From: Isoetes taiwanensis
Taxonomy: Eukaryota; Streptophyta; Lycopodiopsida; Isoetales; Isoetaceae
NCBI GenBank assembly: GCA_021234155.1
Contig: JAJEKV010000047.1
Location: 2,094,494-2,158,493, forward strand
Direction of reading: 5' to 3'
Length of the DNA: 64,000 nt
The notes below the pieces were generated by a model that saw only the letters and a program-made list of their open reading frames with translations, was not told the origin of the DNA and ran no database searches. Shown piece after piece: positions 55,708 through 64,000 of this stretch. The translations under genes were made by a program, and so were the position numbers. Each line of letters opens with the position of its first letter. The stretch's first letter is position 1.

Positions 55708-57196
55708 GTGTACTTTGAAAAAGCTTTCGACACAGTACCCCGGGAAAAGTTGTGGGCGAGATTGCACCATCTGGGGCTCCCTATGGATCTGCAGAACGTA
55801 GTGTACAGACTGTACGAGAGCTGCACAGGCCGCATGCAACCGGAAGGACAGTCATTTGCCAATAGCATTGGAGTTAGGCAAGGTTGTCCTCTCTCACCCA
55901 CACTCTTTGGACTTTACATTGACCAGTTGGAAGCCTGGTTTGCTGCCAATGGGGGGGACGATATACAGCTCTTGCACCAGGTCATCCGGCAGCTCATCTA
56001 TGCGGATGATGTGGACCTCTTGGCTCATACACCAGAGGGCATGCAGGCACACCTAGATGCCCTGGACACATTCTGTCAGGCGACGGACATGCGTATCAAC
56101 CTGGCCAAGACTAAGGTGGTCCTCATATCCTCCTCACGTCATCCAGCACCTCCGGCGCTCACTTATCAGGGGCAGATAGTAGAGATTACACCCAGCTACA
56201 AGTACCTGGGGGCTGGAATTTCCGTCCTCAATGTATTGGGATGCATCCATTCGCCTTGGGGTGACCGCGGGTTGGAAGGCGCTGTACGCAATGCAAAACA
56301 ATAGTCACAGGGCCGAGCTGTATGACTGAGGCCACCAATCACATTTGTTTCGGGCACTGGTGGAGCCAGTTCTTCTGTATGGGGTCGAGATGTGGGGCCC
56401 AGTGGTGTCTTTGGCGACTTGGAATGACTTAGAGCAGGTCCAAAAGGTATTTTTGACGCGGGCACTTGGGGTCAAGCCCTCAGTTCCATATCAGATCTTG
56501 TTGCAGGAGACAGGATTCATGCCCCTGCAGCATGCGGCCCTCGATAGACACATTGTTTATTTCCAGAAGGTGGCCAGCATGGGCGACACTCGGCTCCCGC
56601 ACTTGGCTTACGTTGTGGCGATGAGCCCGCAATGACTCAGTGCTTGTTGGAAGGACAAGAGAGCCCAGTGGCTAGCGCACTGGAACGTAGATGCACATAG
56701 GTGCATCCAGGTGCACACAAACGCCGGTCGGGATAGGCTGAGGGGGTACTTGGACTCTTGTTTCCTGGGGAAGCTGTGGGACCACCATGCTCTGGAACAG
56801 GTAAAGGTGGCACACTACAAACATCACATAAACCCCACCCTGGTTCGAGGCCCACAGCTCTACCTGTGTTCTCAGTTGCCCATGAAGAAGCGCAGGATCA
56901 TCGCGTCCATTCGAGCATGGGCCCACCATCTTCGGCTTGAGACGGGTCAGTGGGTTGGAGAGCCACGCCAGGACAGGCTTTGTCAGTGTTGCCCGCTGGG
57001 GGTTGTTGAGGATGAAAGCCATGCCTTCCAGAGCTGTCCAGTCTATAGTCAGATTCAGGCTCGCTACATTCTCTTGGTGCGACCTGGTCTGCCCCTGCAC
57101 GAGCTACTCAGTACGCCGTCAATTCGATCCCTTGGCTCCTACCTCCAGGAGGTTCTGGATCTGCGGACTCACCTCTACCCCCGGGCGCCTACCTGA
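55708..57196 (+). pseudogene. LINE RT and C-terminal zinc-knuckle protein
   Basis: The open RT part is 55708-56304, with YADD at about 56000 and FxKAFDxVPR at about 55720. The second part (56345-56635) has VEPVLLYGVEMWGPVVSLAT. The third (56711-57196) has CQCCPLGVVEDESHAFQSCP, a CxxC...HxxxxC arrangement shared with the two minus-strand LINEs at 59.9-64 kb. Frame breaks at about 56230 and 56640 make it inactive. Confidence 0.85.
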
Positions 57197-57332
57197 GGTG
57201 CCGGGAATTCATGTGTATATGTATATTTGTTGCCAGCAGGCTTGTTGCTGCGACGGTTTTTCCCTCCTAAGGGGGCTTTTTTTTAATCCGGGTAGCAACG
57301 GGCTTGCTGCACCCGTGTAATTTGGGTCCCAT

Positions 57333-57346
57333 AGGCCGATTGGCCT
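57333..57346 (+). other. LINE 3' terminal hairpin
   Basis: AGGCC, loop GATT, GGCCT lies about 20 nt before the microsatellite tail. The same stem, with loop AATC, is in the copy at 3973-3986 and, with loop TCTCA, at 62316-62330. In related LINEs such 3' hairpins are recognised by the element's RT; that role here is inference. Confidence 0.7.
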
Positions 57347-57365
57347 CCGCAGACGATAAAAGAAC

Positions 57366-57409
57366 CTTCCTTCCTTCCTTCCTTCCTTCCTTCCTTCCTT
57401 CCTTCCTTC
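57366..57409 (+). repeat. (TTCC)n microsatellite tail
   Basis: Eleven TTCC units follow AGAACC at the LINE 3' end. The minus-strand 98-bp fragment at 3936 has the same tail type, so it is generated with the element. Confidence 0.9.
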
Positions 57410-57412
57410 GTT

Positions 57413-57779
57413 CTAAACACTGTTTTAGTGTGGGATCAGTAAATATTACCCCAGTATTTCTTCTTTCCCATAGAACGTCGCCAGCCGCATCTATGAACAA
57501 AAACGCACATAGAGCAATCCTGCACCCAAAGGGCCAAGTCCAATTATTTCAGAAAATAGATCATTAATTTCATTGACTCAGTCTAGACTTCTTAATCCTT
57601 TCATCCTGTTATAACCATAATATGAAATTTGTGGACTGGTAAAACCACGGACTCTTCATTCTACAGAAAATTCTTCTTCCTATAACTTAAATTCCAGTTA
57701 CATACTTAACCGGACCAAACGCCGTGAAACATCAGAGTAGCCCAATTAAAGGGCCTAGATTGCGAAGCCCTAGCTCTTT
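57413..57779. other. unassigned stretch
   Basis: I see no gene, LTR or tandem repeat between the LINE tail and the GAATCT repeats. Confidence 0.4.
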
Positions 57780-58980
57780 TGGAATAACATAGAATCTACG
57801 TAGAATCTATATACAATCTTAGAGAATCTAAAGGAATCTTTATAGAATCTTAAGAATTTAGGAGAATCTTTGTAGAATCCTGGGGAATCCTTCACGTTCT
57901 GTGTGTTTTACAGGGGAATCTTCATAGAATCTATGGGAATTTAGGAGAATCTACATAGAAATCTAGAGGAAATTTGGAAAAGCTTTGAGAACCTAGGGGA
58001 ATCTCAAGAGAATCTTAAAGAATTTATGAGAATCTAGGGGAATCTGAGGGTATCTTCATAAAACCTTCGAAAATCTAGGGAAATTTTTGCTGAGTCTTGA
58101 AGAATCTAAGAAAATTTGTACACTCCCTCATAGTACAACCACGTTGTAATTGCCTTCAGAGGCCCGTAACTTGCAGCAAAAGGGTCGGATGAAGGTAGGG
58201 TCCACGTATTTGGATTCCTCTCATCGAGAGCTTTCTTTATAGGATCTTAAAGAATGAAGAGGAATCTCAATCTTGAGGAATTTATAGGAATCAGAAGAGA
58301 ATCTTTGATAATCTAAGGGAATCTTTATAAAGCCTTTGAGAATCTTGGGGAATCTTGATAGAATCCTGAAAAATCTAGGGGAATTTTCATAGAACCTAAG
58401 AGAATCTACATAGAAACTTGGAGAATCTCGAGGAATCTCAACAGAATTAGGCAATCTATGAAAATCTCAAGAGAATCTTAGCAAATCTGGTAGAATCTCA
58501 TAAAATTTTTGAGAATGTACGGATCTTTAATGGAATCTTGGAGAATCTAGGGGAATGTATATAGATCTAATGGAATCTAGGAGAATATACATAAAATCTA
58601 AAGGAATCAAGGAGAATCTACATAGAACCTATATACAATCTTAGAGAATCTAAAGGAATCTTTGTGGAATCTTAAGAATTTAGAAGAATCTTTGTGAAAT
58701 CTTGAGCAATCTTCCACATTCAGTGTGTTGGGAATCTTCATAGAATCTATGGAAATTTAGGAGAATCTACATAGAATCTTGGAGAATCTAGAGGAAGTTT
58801 GGTAAATCTTTGAAAATCTAGGGGAATCTCAAGAGAATCTTAAAGAATCTATGAAAATCTCAAGAGAATCTAGAGGAATTTGAGGGAATCTTCACAAAAT
58901 CTTCAAGTATCTATGGAAATTTATGCCGAGTTTTGAAGAATCTAAGAACATTTGTACACTCCCTCATAGTACAAACACTT
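57780..58980. repeat. GAATCT-rich repeat field with 350-bp duplication
   Basis: AGAATCT / GGAATCT hexamers recur every 10-20 bp for 1.2 kb. On top of this, about 350 bp at 57788-58137 is repeated at 58613-58977. Both copies end in AATCTAAGAA.ATTTGTACAC and TCCCTCATAGTACAA. They differ by many small changes. No coding capacity. The origin could be a decayed satellite or a non-autonomous element with direct terminal repeats. Confidence 0.75.
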
Positions 58981-59880
58981 ATATTAATATATTACTATTA
59001 ATAAGCTACATAATCTGTACGGAATAAATGTAAATGTTGTACAAAATATGTGTGAATGTTGTACGAAATGTGTACGAAAATTAAAAAAAAAAACAAAGAT
59101 GGCCTAGGGGTGTTGCATGGGCTGGTTCTATATAACACAAGCTCCATACTTAGAAAATTTTGCAATGGAACTACATGGAAAATGGGTCATGGGTATGAAA
59201 TAATATTAAAACAATAAAGAATGGGATACCGTATGTTGTAGAATACAGCGGTGTAAATATCCCTAGTCGAGCACACCTTCTTCTTTGATAGGTTGCTTTG
59301 CAGCATCAAATACCTTAGAAATATATTATGGCCTCCCAGACCATTGAAATATGTTTAGAGTTGAAGGCAACCTTGTAGCAAGTAATAAAACGAACAAATA
59401 AAGGAAAACAATAACAATCATGAATCTTACGCTTACATTACAAATTGAGAAACAATTGTGTAAATAATAATAAAATATGCCAATATGCATAATAATATTA
59501 ATATGTATTCAGGATACAAATTGGAATTACATTTCAAAACATCCTATCAGTAAGTTTGTCCATTGGCAGCAATTTAGCTTATTATAACTTGCAACTTTGA
59601 TCTCTTGTGGAATAACCCTTGCCCAACACGTACATCATAACTATGCAATCATACAACTTGGCAAAACTTACTTCAAAGCTTTCTTCAGGTGGATGCACAT
59701 GATGAAGAGGCTTGCAAATTATGCTTTGAGATGTATATCCTTCTGTTCTTCTTTGAAAGACTAAAATACAACAAGATTCTCATGAACATAGTACTGAACC
59801 TTGCTGCCTGCATGAACACAGTATCACAGCTTGCTACTCAAGCATAATAAGCTATATCTGGATGAACTGGGAATTCCAGC
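58981..59880. other. AT-rich stretch, nothing recognised
   Basis: It contains poly-A and simple AT tracts. The 3' UTR of the minus-strand LINE at 59.9-62.2 kb should extend into the right part, but the conserved 3' hairpin was not found. Confidence 0.4.
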
Positions 59881-59896
59881 TCTCATACAAACAAAG

Positions 59897-61331
59897 CTAA
59901 TCTGCAAATTTATTGTAAATTGCTTCATAGGCCCTACATCGAAGCAATGTATGATCTTCATCCTCCACCTGGTTTGAGTCACATACCTTGCAGTATCTTT
60001 GATCTCGTGGTATGATATGCCCCCATCTCCCCACTTCTACTCCCAAATGGTGGGAGCTAAGACGGATCCTGCAGATAGAATGTCTCTTTTGTATTGAAAT
60101 ATTTTCCTGTAAGTGTGTAGATGGCGTCAAATTCGGATTTATGCTTTGCTTGTATAAGATCATCTTAGTTTTGGGCTGCCTCCACATCTTCATAAGTATC
60201 TTCTTAGAGATCCATTGTCTTAGATCCGAGTCAACCAAGATCACTTCTTCCCATTGGATATCCCATTTTTGGAGCCATTTTGTTACATCATGTAATAATC
60301 CTTTCTCTTTACTTGATATCAAAGCTTTGTGAGCAAGCCGAGATTCATCCAATGCCAACACCTTCTTGAGGTACATAATACACCTCAAAATAGCTTCTCC
60401 CTCAAGTGGCATTAGCCCACTTTCCCAACATCATAGGGTAAGGTGTTTGAGCTTTCATCCCAACTCAAGTCTTAAGAACTTCTTCAAGACTTGTTCTATA
60501 TCATCCCATAGACATTATGGAATGCTTGGCCCCAAATTTCAGATCCATATAGGATTACACTTTGCACAAGTGACTGATACAGAAATTTTACTTTAAGGTT
60601 CCAAGACCATAAATGAGACCTCCTACACATGTTATGCAACGATATAAGGCTCTTTTGCCCTCCATCAACTCGTTGTGAAATACACATATTCCATCTATGA
60701 TTCCTGAAAATAAGGCCCAAGTATTTATAAGAATCACATATACTCACAAGACTCCTTTATATCTGAAAATAGGTTCCTGTTTGAGAGCACCAACCGTCAT
60801 AACACTTGTCTTGTCTAAGTTCACTTGCATGCCTGTTTGATCACAAAATGCAGCCAATCCATCTAGGTGTTTTTGCATGTGTTCTTTTGATCTTGCAAAT
60901 ATAACAACATCATCGGCATACATCAATAATCGTACAATGTAGCCATGTACTCAATTACCTCCCCGGCAATTATTATGTAGCCAAGCCTCTAGACCATCAA
61001 TGAACAAGCCAAATAAGGTGGGAGACATCGGGCAACCCTGTTTCACTCCAATGTCACTTTCTACATGGGCTGAAACATCAAATGAAAAAGGTTGTGATAA
61101 TTCTACAAGCACCTTCTCATAGAGCCCCTGTACTGCAGTTCTAAGCTCAAGTGGCACATTAAGCGTTTCTAGTCTTTCCCATAATTGCACACGTGGAACC
61201 TTATCAAAGGCCTTTTTAAAGTCAACGAATGCTACATACACTGGTTTTTTTGTTCCTTTAACATTATCAAAGACCGTTTTCAACACCAACAAGTGGTCCA
61301 ATGATAATCTACAGTACTCCTTGCTCGACAA
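59897..61331 (-). pseudogene. LINE A reverse transcriptase and C-terminal domain
   Basis: 61331-60951 carries LSLDHLLVLKTVFDNVKGTK, VDFKKAFDKVPR and the QGCPMSPTLFGLFIDG block. 60926-60744 carries MMYADDVVIFARSKEHMQK and MQVNLDKTSVMTVG. 60747-60496 has YKYLGLIFRNHRWNMCISQR. 60412-59897 has MPLEGEAILRCIMYLKKVLA, then ICRIRLSSHHLGVEVGRWGH and the CxxC...HxxxxC knuckle. Frames change between each piece. Confidence 0.85.
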
Positions 61332-61954
61332 GTGTTATTCATGGAATGAGGAAATCTGTCCAGCCCATTACATATTATCAAATTTGCGCTGCCACATAAG
61401 CTGAGAAACTGCCGCCCACTTTTAGTGACAGTTAGATCCTTTGACCGTCTTCTTCCCGAGATTTGCATATCATGATCGTCCATCTCTTCCAGCCACAATG
61501 GATCCTTATCCCCTATGAGTGAAGCAGTCTGTAGAGTGCCAATCCTACTATTAAAATCACCCGCCAATATTATCTTGCCTCGTGCTTGGAAATCCATGAT
61601 GTCCTGTTCCAAAGCAAAGAACAAGTCATCCTGAGATGCATCAGTTACTGAATATGTTTTTGTGTGCTTGGGAGCAAAATAAGATACTGCCATGAAATAC
61701 GGGATATGGGATCCTTTTATTTCCAGCCAAATGTACTGTTGGTTTTTATCCTTTCTAATACCTGTGATTAAATCTTTGCATGCTGGTCTAACAAAGCAAG
61801 CTAGGCCACCATTGCCAGTATCTGTGTCTCTGAATCTTATATTTTTCACTGAATATATCATCTCAAATCCCTCAATATCCGGAAGAGCATACATATCATG
61901 TTCCTTAGTTTCCACGAAACACATAACATCCACTTTCTCTAGAATTGTATACAT
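61280..61954 (-). pseudogene. LINE A endonuclease
   Basis: A 224-codon frame with the APE-type motifs FVETKEHDMY (catalytic glutamate block), LEIKGSHIPYFMAVSYFAPK, GDFNSRIG (catalytic Asp/Asn) and LIICNGLDRFPHSMNNTCRA, then a truncated STVDY (the S.IDY block). It then shifts frame, and the final SDH block is lost at the junction with RT near 61320. It is the best preserved endonuclease in the window. Confidence 0.85.
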
Positions 61955-62214
61955 GCTAAGAACTTTGTCAATAGTCAGCCGGTTAATATTCCAGACCGCT
62001 ATTCGTAAGCCTCCCGCAAGTACCTATTCAAAAACAACCTTCCCTTTGAGCCATTTCACCTTCTGGTCATGTTGTTTTGCCTCTTTAAACTTTGCCAACT
62101 CCTGCTTCTTTTCCTGCAACTGATCTTTTGTAAGATCATCGTTAACCCAAATGAATTTGCCTTTCAATGTATGCCTCTGCTTTAAAACCTGAAACCTATC
62201 CTCTTTATTGACAA

Positions 62215-62217
<3 letters not shown>

Positions 62218-62277
<60 letters not shown>
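62218..62277. repeat. (GA)n microsatellite
   Basis: About 29 GA units lie exactly between the 5' end of LINE A and the (GAAAT)n tail of LINE B. Confidence 0.95.
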
Positions 62278-62280
<3 letters not shown>

Positions 62281-62315
62281 GAAATGAAATGAAATGAAAT
62301 GTATTATGTCTGTGG

Positions 62316-62330
62316 AGGCCTCTCAGGCCT
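62316..62330 (-). other. LINE B 3' terminal hairpin
   Basis: Stem AGGCC/GGCCT with a 5-nt loop, followed on minus by TCCACAGACATAATAC and the ATTTC tail. It occupies the same place and has the same stem as the hairpin of the TTCC-tailed LINE at 57333. Confidence 0.7.
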
Positions 62331-62636
62331 ATAGACAAAAATTTACATATCTTGATAAAACAGTTGATGAGTCTCAGTTTCCTCATCTAACTCCTCACTC
62401 TCACTCTCTTCTTCACTATCATCTAATAAAGTGTTTACAATATGTACATTAGTCTCCCTGTATGTCAACATATCAATAATGAAAGAGCCTATTTTACCAC
62501 CTGGAAGTGAGAAAAATGTTGTAAGATCATTTGCTTCAATTTCAAAGCGATCTCATCATCAATTTGTATGCGGGGCATCTCAGTAGCACATGTTCTTCAT
62601 CTTCTACTTCACCACTTCCACAAACTTTACACTCTC

Positions 62637-63939
62637 TCATTTCTCTTGGAATGGTCCTACCCCATCGTCCAACTTCAATACCAAGGTGGTGTGAACTTCG
62701 GGGCGTGATACGCTAATCATGTGCCTTTTCTTAACTGATATATCTTCATGCAGATGTGCTGCAACCTCCAGCTTCGGATTCATGTTTTGTTTATATAAAA
62801 GCATCTTAGTCATAGGACTCTGCCACATTTTTCTTTTGACCTTGCCATATACCCATTGTCTAAGATCACCATCGTACAACATTGCATCTTCCCAATTAAT
62901 GTCCCACCTGTTTAGCCATATTTTTATGCTGCAGAACCACCCTTTCTGCTCACTTACCTGCATGGCATAGTATGGCATCCTATTAGGATTCATTCTTCTA
63001 ACCTTTTTCAGATAACGAATGCATCTGAGTATTGCTTCTCCCTCAAGGGGCATTATTCCACACTTTCGGCTAGCATCATTTGGTATGGAGTTTGGATCTT
63101 CACTCCCAATTCTAGGCATAAAAACTTCTTTAATACTGTTCAATGTCCTCCCACGGTCCTTTTGGTAAGCTTCGGTCCCCAAATCTAGCATCCATACAAG
63201 ACTACACTTTGGACTAAAAGATTGAAAGAGCTTAATCTTTAGTTGCCATGCCCATAATGAGATTCGCCTGCACATACTTTGCATCGCATATAGAGCCTTC
63301 AGCCCTCCTTCAATTCTCTGTACAATGCAGGTATTCCATCTATGGTTTCTGCTTATTATCAATCCTAGATATTTGTATGTATCACAAGTATCTATAGCCA
63401 TATCTTTATATTTGAAGCGGTGATCTTGTCGAGTGCTCCCCTTTGTCATAATTTCGTCTTTTCAAGGTTCACTTCCATACCTTTTGCTTCCGCGAAGCTA
63501 GCGGTGAATTCGGATCTTTGCTTTGCATGTGCTCTCGTGTCAGATGCAAAAATTACCACATCATCGCATACATTAGCAACTGTATAACATAACCATTTAT
63601 ATCTGTACCACCATCCCCATGACATCTAAGCCATTCTTCTAAGCCATCAATGAATAGACCAAATAAGGTTGGAGACATGGGGCACCCTTGCTTCACACCT
63701 ATATTACTATTTACATACTCTGAAATCTCCTGAGACATAGGTGTAGATAGCTGTACCAAGACCTGCTCATATAGTACTCGGACCGCATCTTGTAAATCTA
63801 TAGGTACTTGTAATTCTTCCATCCTTTCCCATAGCTTTTTCCTGGGCACCTTATCAAATGCCTTCTTAAAATCTACATATAGAACATAGACAGGTTTTTT
63901 GGTACCTTTAACAGAGTCCATAATGGTTTTCAATACCAA
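62637..63939 (-). pseudogene. LINE B RT and C-terminal region
   Basis: The RT frame (63939-63553) ends LLMYAMMW where MYADDVV is expected, a one-base deletion inside the catalytic motif at about 63565. The 270-codon second frame (63449-62637) is long and open through the thumb and connection region. It stops at 62637 just before the zinc knuckle, which continues in the next frame. Confidence 0.85.
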
Positions 63940-64000
63940 TAAGTGATCTAGGGTGGATCTATTCGCCTAAAACCAGCTGGCCCTCGGCTCTTCTGACTTG

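Larger units (their letters stand above)
55643..57412 (+). mobile_element. 5'-truncated LINE with 3' hairpin and TTCC tail
   Basis: It starts inside the RT (IFTLRALVEDSRNRREDLYC) and contains FEKAFDTVPREKLWARLHHL, GVRQGCPLSPTLFGLYIDQL, LIYADDVDLLAHTPEGMQAH and SYKYLGAGISV. After a frameshift near 56230 come FRALVEPVLLYGVEMWGP and a C-terminal zinc-knuckle region, HHLRLETGQWVGEPRQDRLC, then CCPLGVVEDESHAFQSC, stopping at about 57195. The 3' UTR ends in GGGTAGCAACGGGCTTGCTG, a hairpin (AGGCC GATT GGCCT, 57333-57346), GATAAAAGAACC and (TTCC)n. Confidence 0.87.
59881..62217 (-). mobile_element. minus-strand LINE A (endonuclease to C-terminus)
   Basis: From the 5' side: a charged segment at about 62215-62024 (KGKFIWVNDDLTKDQLQEKK), like the end of L1-type ORF1 or pre-endonuclease regions; endonuclease at about 62010-61300 (LRIAVWNINRL, DVMCFVETKEHDMYALPDIE, ILAGDFNSRIG, LIICNGLDRFPHS); RT at 61331-60744 (VDFKKAFDKVPRVQLWERLE, GVKQGCPMSPTLFGLFIDGL, MYADDVVIFARSKEH); then connection and zinc-knuckle at 60747-59897 (SLVQSVILYGSEIWGQ, CKVCDSNQVEDEDHTLLRC). 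Several frameshifts separate the parts. LINE B's tail abuts its 5' end. Confidence 0.87.
62278..64000 (-). mobile_element. minus-strand LINE B with ATTTC tail
   Basis: Read on minus: RT at 63939-63553 (YVDFKKAFDKVPRKKLWERM, GVKQGCPMSPTLFGLFIDGL), where one base is missing in the YADD codons. Then 63449-62637 (TYKYLGLIISRNHRWNTCIV, MPLEGEAILRCIRYLKK, GDLRQWVYGKVKRKMWQ, EVHTTLVLKLDDGVGPF). After a stop comes the zinc knuckle CKVCGSGEVEDEEHVLLRC. The 3' UTR ends in CTATAGGCCTGAGAGGCCTC (hairpin 62316-62330), CACAGACATAATAC and (ATTTC)5. The 5' part continues beyond the window. It is a sister of LINE A. Confidence 0.87.

Noticed and set aside
62218-62277. Serine/leucine-rich open frame through the GA repeat
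   Set aside because: The frame is produced by the (GA)n microsatellite between two LINEs and has no coding meaning.

Overview
This window looks like nuclear DNA of a land plant. It is AT-rich and made mostly of mobile elements, with one intact, intron-containing host gene. The evidence for a plant is a nine-exon short-chain dehydrogenase of plant type, a Ty1/copia element primed by initiator tRNA-Met, L1-type LINEs with a zf-RVT tail, and transposon proteins resembling the plant DUF8039 and DUF7869 families. The set of transposases recalls genomes of non-seed plants (lycophyte, fern or bryophyte). That narrower placement is inference only.

Layout. 1-3.3 kb: a decayed L1-type LINE on the minus strand, with an inverted duplicate of part of its reverse transcriptase (RT). 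3.3-5 kb: a dispersed repeat, a Ty3/gypsy RT fragment split by a 98-bp LINE 3' end, and a small MITE. 5.2-8.1 kb: the intact dehydrogenase gene, with a decayed copy of its last exon. 8.2-11 kb: almost nothing recognisable. 11.1-12.5 kb: a GC-rich LINE endonuclease fragment.

12.9-55.5 kb is a nest. The outermost layer is a multi-gene element, here called the H3 element. It has a transposase-like gene, a split small gene, a protein joining a DUF8039-like domain to a histone H3 fold, and two unrecognised multi-exon genes. Its spacers carry repeated copies of a 24-nt palindrome with core GCACCGTGGCCACGGTGC. A Ty1/copia element sits inside it, with LTRs at 16850-17450 and 48598-49197 and 5-bp target duplications GGTTG on both sides. 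It splits a reading frame that rejoins in frame across the empty site. Inside the copia element lie two large TIR elements. TIR element 1 (20635-35576) has a transposase gene of a type I recall from animal genomes and a long coding-poor block. TIR element 2 (35782-46716) has DUF8039-like and DUF7869-like genes, a DNA-methyltransferase-like gene, tandem microprotein genes and a second palindrome family built on GCGCCATTT / AAATGGCGC.

55.6-64 kb: three LINE copies of one clade, ending in a conserved AGGCC-loop-GGCCT hairpin followed by (TTCC)n or (ATTTC)n, plus a GAATCT-rich repeat field. Most element genes carry frameshifts, so they are relics. The H3 element and TIR element 2 share a DUF8039-like protein, a small protein with a YPDPxDVxIHLLWN motif, and palindromes concentrated in spacers. 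This suggests one family of complex DNA transposons that encode chromatin- or DNA-modifying proteins.
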